NCBI GenBank assembly: GCA_028277515.1
Contig: JANQGC010000328.1
Span: forward strand, 1 to 43,132
DNA length: 43,132 nt
Reading direction: 5' to 3'
DNA from: Anaerolineae bacterium
GTDB lineage: Bacteria > Chloroflexota > Anaerolineae > Promineifilales > Promineifilaceae
The number at the start of each line of letters is the position of its first letter. Positions within the stretch are counted from its first letter, which is position 1. A program made the position numbers and the translations under genes. Below are positions 25,491 through 33,745 of the stretch, piece after piece. The notes beneath the pieces are model-generated. The model was not told the origin of the DNA. It saw nothing but the letters and a program-made list of their open reading frames with translations, and made no database searches.

Positions 25491-26933
25491 ATGACTAAAA
25501 ATAAATTTTTCCTTTTGTTAGTTTTTGCACTTTTAGGAACATTGTTATTAGCTGCATGCCAACCTCAGACTGTCGAAGTAACCCGTGTAGTCACCGAAAC
25601 AGAAACAATCACGGAAGAAGTTGAAGTGACCCGAATGGTTGAAGGCGAGGTTGTCACCGAAGTAATCACCGAAGAAGTTGAAGTGACCCGAGTAGTTGAA
25701 GGTGATGTGGACCCGACTGCATGTAATATTGAACCCCCTGCTGAACCTGTGGAATTAAGTTTGCTTGGGACAGCTTTCCCTATTACCGAATTTATTGCAG
25801 AAGAAATGGAGAAATGCAGTAATGTCGACAATCTGACGGTAAACACCCAGTTAATGGATAGCGGCAGCCAACTAGAGCAACAGCGCCTGGGATTGGCTGG
25901 AGATGTGGCGCCATGGGCGATTATTCATACAACACCCGGATCGCTCGAGTTCATCGAACAGGGATTGATTCTTCCACTTAACGATCTTGTCGAAAAATAT
26001 TGGGTCGATTACAAGCTCTTCGAAATCCCGGAATCATCCTGGGAAGCTGCTACTCATGAGGGAAATATCTATGGCGTACCCTTTATGGCCAATACGTTAC
26101 ATCTATTCTACCGGGAAGATCTTCTCGAAAAATATAATTTAACCCCACCAACAACCTATGATGAAGTCATAGCCGCTTGCGAGATATTAGCCGATGAACC
26201 TAGCATTGATATTCCTTTTACAATAAACGTGCATGCCGGCTGGGCCTGGGACATAGAATTTTGGCAATTCTTACGCTCATTTGGTGGGCAATATCTCAAT
26301 GAAGACAACACACCTGCCTTCAACTCTCCCGAAGGTATAGCGGCATTAACTAAGATGAAGGAAGTTGTTGACGTGTGTATGGGACCTGAAGGGATGACAT
26401 ATAGCATTGATGACTCTGAAATTGCTTTGGAAACCGGTGGATTAGCGATGGCCAATATCTGGGCCAGCCGGGCAGCCAATATGGACGATCCCGAAAAATC
26501 CGACTTTGTTGGCGGAATCGGATTCGCACCAGCCCCGGCCCCGAATCCTGGTGGACCTTTAGGAGGCTCAGCCTTCTTGGATGCTTATTCAATTCCAGCA
26601 AACACCGACGTTGATCCGGAAATCGCCTTCCAGGTGATTATGGAAGCGATTGATTTCCAAAGCCAGTTAGAAGCTGCCGAACATGGCATCGTCATTCGCA
26701 CATCTGTAGGTGGCGCCGGTGGTGGAGCAAGATATCAAGAAGCAGCTTCCCAAACCATCGAAGAAGGTGTGGGTGCTCTACCTGCCAATGCAGCTTTTCC
26801 TCTTGCCCAAGCAGCATTAGGTAATTGGCTGCCCTTGGTTGGCAGTGGTGAATTGACCCCTGAAGAAGCTTTGCAGAATGCTGCTGATGAGTATCTCGCT
26901 GAAGCAATCGTGCAAGGTTTTGTTGAAGAGTAA
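25491..26933 (+). CDS. Sugar ABC transporter solute-binding lipoprotein 3
   Basis: 480 residues. A lipoprotein signal MTKNKFFLLLVFALLGTLLL ends at AAC (Cys near 23), with CTAAGGAGAG before the ATG. A linker of TEEVEVTRVVEGE-like repeats (about 28-75) leads to the binding fold, with PPTTYDEVIAACEILADEPS, HAGWAWDIEFWQFLRSFGGQ and FNSPEGIAALTKMKEVVDVC. The C-terminus ELTPEEALQNAADEYLAEAI matches the binding protein at 18542. The two are paralogues from duplication of the block; differences around the GWAWxxxF region may reflect ligand choice. Confidence 0.92.
   Translation: MTKNKFFLLLVFALLGTLLLAACQPQTVEVTRVVTETETITEEVEVTRMVEGEVVTEVITEEVEVTRVVEGDVDPTACNIEPPAEPVELSLLGTAFPITEFIAEEMEKCSNVDNLTVNTQLMDSGSQLEQQRLGLAGDVAPWAIIHTTPGSLEFIEQGLILPLNDLVEKYWVDYKLFEIPESSWEAATHEGNIYGVPFMANTLHLFYREDLLEKYNLTPPTTYDEVIAACEILADEPSIDIPFTINVHAGWAWDIEFWQFLRSFGGQYLNEDNTPAFNSPEGIAALTKMKEVVDVCMGPEGMTYSIDDSEIALETGGLAMANIWASRAANMDDPEKSDFVGGIGFAPAPAPNPGGPLGGSAFLDAYSIPANTDVDPEIAFQVIMEAIDFQSQLEAAEHGIVIRTSVGGAGGGARYQEAASQTIEEGVGALPANAAFPLAQAALGNWLPLVGSGELTPEEALQNAADEYLAEAIVQGFVEE
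25608..25702 (+). repeat. 38-nt direct repeat encoding the lipoprotein linker
   Basis: Two 38-nt copies, 25608-25645 and 25665-25702, differ at three positions and encode the ITEEVEVTR-VEG unit of the linker. The conserved DNA, not only protein, points to recent slippage or unequal exchange in the linker. Confidence 0.7.
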
Positions 26934-27029
26934 TTAAACCATACCTTAAATTGGATTGAATGGCCTTGTCCGGTAGTTTAAGACCTTGGCCCTTCAATCC
27001 AACCACCTTGTTTTATAAGGGGGTTATTG

Positions 27030-27893
27030 ATGAAACGAAAGACTTTCATTCAATTCACAGCACCAAGCGTCATTGCTATGGGTACGCTCATGGTATTCCC
27101 ATTGCTGATTGCCATTTGGCTTGGCATGCATTTTATGACGTTCCGCAATATTGATTCACCAGAATTTGTGGGATTCGCAAACTACATAGAGGTTCTGTCC
27201 GATCCGAGATTTTGGCAAGCCGTACGTTTTACTTTAGTTTATATATTGATCGCTGTTCCCCTCATCATAATCAATGGTTTTATTATTGCCATGCTTTTGG
27301 ATCAGGTGACACGAAAATTTCGTGGCATTTTCATATCTGCTCTCTTACTGCCAATGATTATCGTTCCTGTCGTGGGAACGTTGATGTTTAAACAGCTTTT
27401 TGTGCCGAGCGGCATTGTTTCCTGGTTCTTTCGAGATATTATTGGGCAACGCTTTGTCTTCACCGAGCTTTCAGTGAAATTTCTCGTCATTGTTAACGCA
27501 GTTTGGACCGGTACCCCATTCACGTTCATAGTCATGTACGCTGGTTTATTGACCATATCAGAAGAGCAAGTAGACGCCTCTTTAATTGATGGCGCTAACA
27601 GGCTGCAGCAGATTAGATACATCGTCATACCTCATCTCCGTTCCGTCCTGACCTTTCTCGGCCTCATATTGATTATGGACGCCTACCGAGTCTTCGATGG
27701 TGTATTTGTTCTTACAGAGATGAATCCAATTTTCAATGCGGATACCGTCATGTTATATATATTTCGCACATCAATGAGCGTGCGGCGGCTTGGAAAAGGA
27801 AATGCCATGGCTATCTTAACGGTTGTCATGATTCTGATTATCTTAGTCCCCTTGTTAATCCGTACTTACCGCGAACAAGTTGAGGAGCGTTAA
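27030..27893 (+). CDS. Sugar ABC transporter permease 3a (MalF-like)
   Basis: 287 residues from the ATG at 27030 (AAGGGGG before it), paralogous over its length to the permease at 20051. It starts MKRKTFIQFTAPSVIAMGTL and has six membrane segments. The EAA loop is DASLIDGANRLQQIRYI then VIPHLRS, and MDAYRVFDGVFVLTEMNPIF corresponds to the same region of the other protein. It partners the permease that begins one base downstream. Confidence 0.92.
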   Translation: MKRKTFIQFTAPSVIAMGTLMVFPLLIAIWLGMHFMTFRNIDSPEFVGFANYIEVLSDPRFWQAVRFTLVYILIAVPLIIINGFIIAMLLDQVTRKFRGIFISALLLPMIIVPVVGTLMFKQLFVPSGIVSWFFRDIIGQRFVFTELSVKFLVIVNAVWTGTPFTFIVMYAGLLTISEEQVDASLIDGANRLQQIRYIVIPHLRSVLTFLGLILIMDAYRVFDGVFVLTEMNPIFNADTVMLYIFRTSMSVRRLGKGNAMAILTVVMILIILVPLLIRTYREQVEER

Positions 27894-27894
27894 T

Positions 27895-28899
27895 ATGGCG
27901 AAAATACGTAACCCCATTGGATTGACGTTCATTTATATTGGACTAATAACCTATGTGATCATAAGTGTGTCACCTGTGTTATGGACCGTACTGCAATCCT
28001 TAAAAACACCAAGGCAGGCAAATTCCCGAACACCTTTGTTTATCTTTGATGTCACGTTCGATAATTACACGGACCTATGGCTAAACGAAGTCCCTGCAAA
28101 TCCAGGGGCGCTGGTTTTTTCACTCCTGGCGATTATTCTGGTGCTGGTTCTTGTCGCTATTTTCGCCAATCGAATCCCGATTTCCAATTCCATTCTGTAT
28201 GGTGGCGTTGTTGTTGCCGCATTCCTTACAATGTGGATGGTTCCACAATTTGTGAATACGGCCGAGTTCTATGATTACTTTCTCAACACCGTCATTGTCG
28301 TCCTGGGAACGGTGACAATCTCAATGACCATAGGCTGTCTGGCAGGGTATGCTTTGGCACGCTATTCAGGAATTTCCGGCGTACTCCTTCTAGTTGCAGC
28401 CCTTGGTTTTCGTTCCTTACCCAGTCTGGCTTTCGTGCTGCCCTACTTCTTTCTTGGGCAAAGGACCGGCCTATTCGACTCCTATGCGCTGTTGATTATC
28501 ACAATGGTGGCTATAAACCAACCATTTACGATATGGATGCTGCGCAGCTTTTTCATGGATATACCAAAGGAAATCGAGGAATCCGCCATGGTGGATGGGG
28601 CCAGCCGCTTGACAGCATTTCGCAAAGTCATTATTCCGATCATGTGGCCCGGCATCGTCGCCACTGGTTTGTTTTCAATTCTTCTTGCCTACAGCGAATT
28701 TCTATTGGTGAGAATTCTGACCCAATCAAACTGGACGCTATCAGTCGCTATCGCCCAGTTCACAGGTGGTGAAGACCCTGGACACCTGACCCTTGCCGCG
28801 GCGGCCGGCGTGTCAGCCACGCTCCCCATCGTGTTAGTCATTTTAGTATTTCAAAAACAACTGTTGGCTGGCCTGACCGCCGGCGCGGTGAAGGGATAG
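27895..28899 (+). CDS. Sugar ABC transporter permease 3b, extended MalG-like
   Basis: 334 residues; the ATG at 27895 follows GAGGAG. It shares the extra hydrophobic region seen at 20916 (here GALVFSLLAIILVLVLVAIF and SILYGGVVVAAFLTMWMV). The EAA loop is EESAMVDGASRLTAFRKVI then IPIMWPG; the C-terminus is KQLLAGLTAGAVKG. No ATP-binding subunit follows; the next genes are SnoaL-like proteins. Confidence 0.9.
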   Translation: MAKIRNPIGLTFIYIGLITYVIISVSPVLWTVLQSLKTPRQANSRTPLFIFDVTFDNYTDLWLNEVPANPGALVFSLLAIILVLVLVAIFANRIPISNSILYGGVVVAAFLTMWMVPQFVNTAEFYDYFLNTVIVVLGTVTISMTIGCLAGYALARYSGISGVLLLVAALGFRSLPSLAFVLPYFFLGQRTGLFDSYALLIITMVAINQPFTIWMLRSFFMDIPKEIEESAMVDGASRLTAFRKVIIPIMWPGIVATGLFSILLAYSEFLLVRILTQSNWTLSVAIAQFTGGEDPGHLTLAAAAGVSATLPIVLVILVFQKQLLAGLTAGAVKG

Positions 28900-28909
28900 T
28901 GTCCCGCTA

Positions 28910-29962
28910 ATGAGAGCAATATCCGACACGGAAAAGAACCAAAAAAACAAAGCAGTTGTCTGGAAATTCTGGCAAAAAATGAACCACGTCCAACCCAATG
29001 AAATCTCAAATGTGGTTCAAGAAGCGATGTATGAGGATATAAACTGGAACGGTCCGCAGCCCATCAATAACATCCGGGGTACAGACGCCCTAGTTGAGGA
29101 TTTCTGGCAGCCGTTATTACGGTCATTCCCCGATCTAAAGCGCAAAGCTGACGTCTTTATGGGAGGTGTAGGCAATGAGGAGTGGGTGTCCGGTCTCGGC
29201 TACCTCACCGGCACATTCACCCAGGATTGGTTAGATATTCCGGCAACTGGCGCAAAGGCTAACATTCATTTTGGACAATTCTATCTCATGAGGGAAGAGC
29301 AAATTGCTGAAAGTTATCTGATTTTGGATTTGTTGGGGGTCATGAGGCAAGCCGGCTTCCAGGTTCTCCCCCCAGCTCTCGGGGAAGAAGGCGGTAAGAT
29401 TCCTGGTCCCCCCAGGGGAGATGGTGTGCTTTTGACCGAGCAGGATAAACTGGAAACATTGAAGACCCGTCAACTATGTGGGGCAATGGGCCAGGGTATG
29501 GAACGATATGTTCGAAGTCGAGACGGTGGGGATTTGCGCAGTATGGAGCAGCAACTTTACTGGCATCCAAACATGCATTGGTATGGTCCGACCGGGATTG
29601 GCTCCTGCTTCAGTTTACAAGAATTCGAAGATTTCCATCAGCGTCCCTGGTTGCAAGGCTTTGGAGATCGCGGTGTTCATCAAACTGGGGGTGGACGCGA
29701 AATCGAATTCCTGTGTGAGGGAAATTTTGGTGGCGGCGGCATTTGGGATACCGCTTTTTCTATCCATCGCGGTGAGTATCTGGGGATTCCGGCAACTGGA
29801 AATTTGATGACGATGCGTGACTTTGACTGGTATCGGCGAGATGGTAATTACCTGGCCCAAAACTGGGTTCCCATCGATATAGTTGATCTCCTCATGCAGA
29901 TGGGAGTTGATTTATTCGACAGATTGCGCCATCAGATAGAACAGCGGAAACGGAATGCCTAA
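28910..29962 (+). CDS. Two-domain SnoaL-like protein, subfamily C, copy 2
   Basis: 350 residues, 10 bp after the permease gene, so almost certainly cotranscribed; the ribosome site is poor and translation may be coupled. Domain 1 has NQKNKAVVWKFWQKMNHVQ and DWLDIPATGAKANIHFGQFY; domain 2 has MHWYGPTGIGSCFSLQEFED, YLGIPATGNLMTMRDFDWYR and QNWVPIDIVDLLMQMGVDLF. Both P-A-T-G loops are intact, but the late Glu is Gln (AQNWVPID). A longer insert between domains (LLTEQDKLETLKTRQL) marks this subgroup with the next two proteins. Confidence 0.8.
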   Translation: MRAISDTEKNQKNKAVVWKFWQKMNHVQPNEISNVVQEAMYEDINWNGPQPINNIRGTDALVEDFWQPLLRSFPDLKRKADVFMGGVGNEEWVSGLGYLTGTFTQDWLDIPATGAKANIHFGQFYLMREEQIAESYLILDLLGVMRQAGFQVLPPALGEEGGKIPGPPRGDGVLLTEQDKLETLKTRQLCGAMGQGMERYVRSRDGGDLRSMEQQLYWHPNMHWYGPTGIGSCFSLQEFEDFHQRPWLQGFGDRGVHQTGGGREIEFLCEGNFGGGGIWDTAFSIHRGEYLGIPATGNLMTMRDFDWYRRDGNYLAQNWVPIDIVDLLMQMGVDLFDRLRHQIEQRKRNA

Positions 29963-30011
29963 ATTCCATCTGGCCATAACGGTTTGTTTTTGATTTAAGT
30001 AGTTTTGCATT

Positions 30012-30073
30012 AGATTTGTCAATTTTTTCTGTGAGATTTCCAGAGGTAAATGAAAATAAAAATTGACAAATCT
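30012..30073. repeat. Perfect 16-bp inverted repeat between SnoaL-like genes
   Basis: AGATTTGTCAATTTTT (30012-30027) and its exact complement AAAAATTGACAAATCT (30058-30073) flank a 30-nt centre in a 171-bp AT-rich gap. As RNA it is a long stem. As DNA the right arm includes TTGACA, a possible -35 box for the gene at 30134, so the element may join terminator-like and promoter functions. Confidence 0.65.
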
Positions 30074-30133
30074 TTCGAATATTTATTTAAGGATTGAATT
30101 ATCGTTGTTATTTTTATAAAAAGTGAGGAAAAA

Positions 30134-31192
30134 ATGTCTAAAAACAATCAAAAAAATAAAGAAATTGTATGGGATTTTTGGCAAAAACTAAACCACGTTG
30201 GGCTTGACAACGTGCCTGATGTAATCAATGCTGCGATGCATAAAGACGTAGACTGGAATGGCTCGGAGCCAATTAACCAGATCGTGGGCGCGGATGCCGT
30301 TTTTACAGATTATATGCGGCCTTTGATGACCTCGTTTCCTGATCTGAAATGGCGACCATACGTTTTTATCGGCGGGGCCGACAACGAAGGGGATGAATGG
30401 GTGTCCGGGTGCGGATATCTTACCGGGACCTTTGTCGAAGATTGGTTAGGCATCCCAGCCACGAATGATAAAACCAATATCGGTTTTGGCCAGTTTTATG
30501 TGCTACGAGAAGGCAAAATCGCAGAGAGCTACTTAATACTGGATATTCTTGGGGTTATGCGGCAAGCAGGATTTCAAATCCTACCTCCCGCCCGCGGAGC
30601 AGAAGGAGGTAAAATCCCAGGTCCCGCCGCCGGGGATGGCATTCTCTTGACGGAGCAAGACGAGCTGGAATCAAGAAAGAGCAAGCAGTTGACCATGATC
30701 GCGATGGATGGTTTGGGACGGTACGATCGCAGCCGGGATGGCGGTGACATGAGTCGCATGGAGCACGAACATTACTGGCATCCGCAGATGCACTGGTATG
30801 GCTATACAGGGATCGGGGCCACTTTTAGCAAAGAAGAATTTGAGGATTTCCACCAGCGACCCTGGTTGCACGGATTTGGAGATCGCCATGTTTCCATTCC
30901 GGTTGGTCGCCATATGGGGTTCGTTGGGGAAGGGCTTTATTCAGCTGGGGGTATTTGGGATGTAGCCTTTTCCATAAATCATGGTGATTATCTTGGCTAT
31001 CCGGCCACTGGGAAAATGATGACGATACGTGATTTCGATTGGTGGAAGCGTGAGGGGGATTTGCTAATAGAGAACTGGGTTCCCATTGATTTAATCGATA
31101 TTTTTAAACAAATGGGTGTCGATCTGTTCGACATATTGCATCATCAAGTTGAACAGCGCAAAAAAGGCATTCAGTGGTTTGATCAATCATAA
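30134..31192 (+). CDS. Two-domain SnoaL-like protein, subfamily C, copy 3
   Basis: 352 residues; GTGAGGAAAAA precedes the ATG. Starts NNQKNKEIVWDFWQKLNHVG. Domain 1 reads DWLGIPATNDKTNIGFGQFY, with the Gly of P-x-T-G replaced by Asn-Asp; domain 2 reads MHWYGYTGIGATFSKEEFED, GYPATGKMMTIRDFDW and ENWVPIDLIDIFKQMGVDLF, intact. The interdomain insert is LLTEQDELESRKSKQL. It is separated from the previous gene by the inverted repeat at 30012-30073 and may have its own promoter. The altered first loop suggests that the N-terminal domain is structural or has changed specificity. Confidence 0.8.
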   Translation: MSKNNQKNKEIVWDFWQKLNHVGLDNVPDVINAAMHKDVDWNGSEPINQIVGADAVFTDYMRPLMTSFPDLKWRPYVFIGGADNEGDEWVSGCGYLTGTFVEDWLGIPATNDKTNIGFGQFYVLREGKIAESYLILDILGVMRQAGFQILPPARGAEGGKIPGPAAGDGILLTEQDELESRKSKQLTMIAMDGLGRYDRSRDGGDMSRMEHEHYWHPQMHWYGYTGIGATFSKEEFEDFHQRPWLHGFGDRHVSIPVGRHMGFVGEGLYSAGGIWDVAFSINHGDYLGYPATGKMMTIRDFDWWKREGDLLIENWVPIDLIDIFKQMGVDLFDILHHQVEQRKKGIQWFDQS

Positions 31193-31279
31193 TCGTTCCT
31201 CAGGTGGGAACCAGGTATTTTCCAATACCAAACGAAATCGAGAAACGCAGCTCTTATAACACTTAGCAAAGGAAATGAG

Positions 31280-32371
31280 ATGTCAAATAACACCAATCAG
31301 AAAAACAAAGAATTTGTCTGGGATTTTTGGCAAAAAATGAATCATGTTGGAATCGACAATGTTCCCGATATTATCCGTGCCGCTATGCATGAAGATGTAA
31401 ACTGGAATGGTTCTGCACCTATAAATCAGATAGAGGGAGTCGATGCGCTCATCACGGATTTCTGGCAGCCTTTATTGACCTCATTTCCCGATCTTAAAAG
31501 AAAAGCCTACATATTTATGGGTGGAACGGACAAAGGTGATTCAATCTACGGTACCGATCAAGTTGAAGAGTGGGTATCAGGTGTAGGGTATCTCACCGGC
31601 ACATTTGTTCAGGATTGGCTCGGTATCCCAGCGACCGGAGAGAAGACCAATATCCATTTTGGCCAGTTTTACCTTCTCCGTGAGGGAAAAATAGCCGAAA
31701 GCTATGTCATGTATGACATTTTGGCCGTTATGAGACAAGCCGGTTTTCAGGTACTGCCTCCTGCACTTGGAGGAGAAGGAGGCAAGGTTCCTGGTCCAGC
31801 GGCCGGCGACGGGGTCCTCTTAACAGAACAGAACAGTCTGGAATCGCGTAAAAGCTTGCAGCTCGTCGAAGCAATGGGTAGGGGTTTGGAACGCTATGTG
31901 CGCAGCCGGGATGGGGGCGATATGCGAAGTATGGAGCAATGGCATTATTGGCATCCCCAAATGCATTGGTATGGTCCGTCTGGAATAGGTGCTTGCTTGA
32001 GCCTGGAAGAGTTTGCAGATTTTCACCAAAGACCCTGGCTTCATGGCTTTGGAGACCGTAATCTTAGTCACAATGGGGGTGGACGAGCCTTAGGGTTCAT
32101 CGGCGAAGGGCAATATGTTTGTGGCGGCATATGGGATAGAGTATTTTCTAGAAATCATGGTGAGTATGCTGGAAATCCAGCCACCGGAAAATTAATGACA
32201 ATTCGTGATTTTGACTGGTGGAAGCGTGAGGATGAATTTTTAATTGAAAACTGGGTACCGATTGATTTGATCGATATTTTTAAACAACTAGGTGTCGATC
32301 TTTTTGACAGGCTGCGTCATCAAATCGAACGGCGCAATCAAGGTATTCATTGGTACGATTTATCCCAATAA
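31280..32371 (+). CDS. Two-domain SnoaL-like protein, subfamily C, copy 4
   Basis: 363 residues; AAAGGAAATGAG before the ATG. Very similar to the protein at 30134 in start (NQKNKEFVWDFWQKMNHVGI) and end (RNQGIHWYDLSQ compared with KKGIQWFDQS), so these are the youngest duplicates. Domain 1 has an insert of about 10 residues (DSIYGTDQVE) and an intact DWLGIPATGEKTNIHFGQFY; domain 2 has MHWYGPSGIGACLSLEEFAD, NPATGKLMTIRDFDWW and ENWVPIDLIDIFKQLGVDLF. The linker LLTEQNSLESRKSLQLVEAM matches the remnant found at 33649. Confidence 0.82.
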   Translation: MSNNTNQKNKEFVWDFWQKMNHVGIDNVPDIIRAAMHEDVNWNGSAPINQIEGVDALITDFWQPLLTSFPDLKRKAYIFMGGTDKGDSIYGTDQVEEWVSGVGYLTGTFVQDWLGIPATGEKTNIHFGQFYLLREGKIAESYVMYDILAVMRQAGFQVLPPALGGEGGKVPGPAAGDGVLLTEQNSLESRKSLQLVEAMGRGLERYVRSRDGGDMRSMEQWHYWHPQMHWYGPSGIGACLSLEEFADFHQRPWLHGFGDRNLSHNGGGRALGFIGEGQYVCGGIWDRVFSRNHGEYAGNPATGKLMTIRDFDWWKREDEFLIENWVPIDLIDIFKQLGVDLFDRLRHQIERRNQGIHWYDLSQ

Positions 32372-32406
32372 TTCCTTGATTATATCTGCTAGAAAGGGGT
32401 TGCCCT

Positions 32407-33636
32407 ATGTCAATCGAACTCAGTCAAAATACCGCTGTGGTAACGAAATCGTTTTCGCGGTATCGGTTTGTTATCGCAGGTCTTCTTCTGGCTGCGCATT
32501 TCACGTTAGGTATAAATTTTTTCTCAATTTCGCCACTGTTACCGCTGGTGATTGAGGATTATGACATAACACGTGCCACAGCTAGTTTACTCATTGCCGT
32601 ACCAACTCTAGCTAAAGCCTTCTTTGGCTTGCCGGCAAGTGTTATTATCAATCGTTTTGGGTTAAAGCCTGTATTCTCCGTAAGCTGGTTCATGATTGCA
32701 ACATTGTCCCTTTCCGCACTGGCTCCCAATTTCGGCAGCCTGCTTCTCTTGCGGCTCCTTTATGGGATAGGGGCCGGCTTGATGATGCCAGCTATTGGTC
32801 CATTGGTGATGCAGTGGTTCCGGCCGAAAGAAATGGCGATTATGAACAGCGCGGGTTTGATTGTGATGAGTGCAGGTATTGCTTTTTCGGTGGCCATTGC
32901 CGCCCCGCTGTCAACGGCCGTTTCCTGGCAAGTTGTCCTAACCATATTTGGTCTTATCACTTTAATAAGCGCAGTGGCCTGGAGTTTCTTGGGTAGAGTT
33001 AAACAAAAGAAACAGGGTTCAACATCCCGGTTTACCTTCAAAGACATGTGGCAAGTTTTGAGCAACCGGACCATATTCCTATTGGTCGTTTCGGATGCAT
33101 TGGTTTTCATTCTCTATGCAGCTCATACGAGCTGGCTGCCCACTTTCTACAATGAATTTCGGGGTATGTCCCTTGTACAAGCCGGTAATTTAACAGGTCT
33201 GCTGCCCTTTGTTGGCATGTTTGCCGTACTTCTTGGCGGCTACCTGGCCCTGCGTGTGAAGTCAAAACGCTTATTCTTTATCATCCCCGGCATTTTGGTG
33301 GGTCTGGGAGGCTTTGGTGCCTTCATGTTTGAACAGACTGCGTTGATTGCACTGTCAGTCATGGTGCTTGGCATAGGAACATGGATCTACCAACCTATGC
33401 TGCTCACTCTGCCCATGCAGCTGCCCTGGATGACGGAAGAAAAGATCTCTGTGGTCTGGGGATCATCATTGACCATAGCCGGCCTGGGTATGTTTATCTC
33501 CCCAATTGTGGTTGGGGCATCTCGGGATACACTTGGCACTTTTGTACCTGGATTCTTTATTTGGGCCATGCTGGCCTGGGCTTTGTTAATCGCCGGATTT
33601 CTCCTGCCAGAGCAAGACGTCTCAGGCGAAGCATAG
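32407..33636 (+). CDS. MFS transporter (anion/nitrate/sugar-acid-like), 12 membrane segments
   Basis: 409 residues with about twelve hydrophobic segments, beginning FVIAGLLLAAHFTLGINFFS; cytosolic loop 2-3 (NRFGLKPVFSVSW) and LLRLLYGIGAGLMMPAIGPL are typical of the major facilitator superfamily of the nitrate/cyanate/oligosaccharide-phosphate type. GAAAGGGG precedes the ATG at 32407 (a GTG at 32437 is an alternative). It lies 35 bp after a SnoaL-like gene, among subfamily B and C genes, and may export a product or take up a smaller acid. An exact LacI 3 operator covers codons 13-17. Confidence 0.85.
   Translation: MSIELSQNTAVVTKSFSRYRFVIAGLLLAAHFTLGINFFSISPLLPLVIEDYDITRATASLLIAVPTLAKAFFGLPASVIINRFGLKPVFSVSWFMIATLSLSALAPNFGSLLLLRLLYGIGAGLMMPAIGPLVMQWFRPKEMAIMNSAGLIVMSAGIAFSVAIAAPLSTAVSWQVVLTIFGLITLISAVAWSFLGRVKQKKQGSTSRFTFKDMWQVLSNRTIFLLVVSDALVFILYAAHTSWLPTFYNEFRGMSLVQAGNLTGLLPFVGMFAVLLGGYLALRVKSKRLFFIIPGILVGLGGFGAFMFEQTALIALSVMVLGIGTWIYQPMLLTLPMQLPWMTEEKISVVWGSSLTIAGLGMFISPIVVGASRDTLGTFVPGFFIWAMLAWALLIAGFLLPEQDVSGEA
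32444..32457. promoter_or_regulatory. LacI 3 operator inside the MFS coding region
   Basis: CGAAATCGTTTTCG is the exact reverse complement of the 14-bp LacI 3 operator at 23060 and 25342, located 37 bp into the MFS reading frame. LacI-family repressors can act inside genes as roadblocks or as one end of a DNA loop. Confidence 0.6.
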
Positions 33637-33648
33637 AGTACTAAGAAT

Positions 33649-33735
33649 TTACTGACAGAGCAAGATGGACTTGAATCACGAAAAAAAGCCCAACTCATAG
33701 CAGCGATGGGCAAGGATTTTTTTACACTCTTTTGA
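33649..33735 (+). pseudogene. Remnant of a subfamily C SnoaL-like gene
   Basis: In the 109-bp gap after the MFS gene, one frame reads LLTEQDGLESRKKAQLIAAM, then GKDFFTLF and a TGA. This matches the interdomain linker of the proteins at 30134 (LLTEQDELESRKSKQL) and 31280 (LLTEQNSLESRKSLQLVEAM). Only about 28 codons survive, with no start and neither domain. It records deletion or recombination of a further SnoaL-like copy. Its TGA overlaps the GAGG ribosome site of the next gene. Confidence 0.75.
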
Positions 33736-33745
33736 GGATAAAAAA

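Noticed and set aside
31231..31247. CGAAATCGAGAAACG as a LacI 3 operator before 31280
   Set aside because: Only one half matches the operator; the second half does not form a palindrome.
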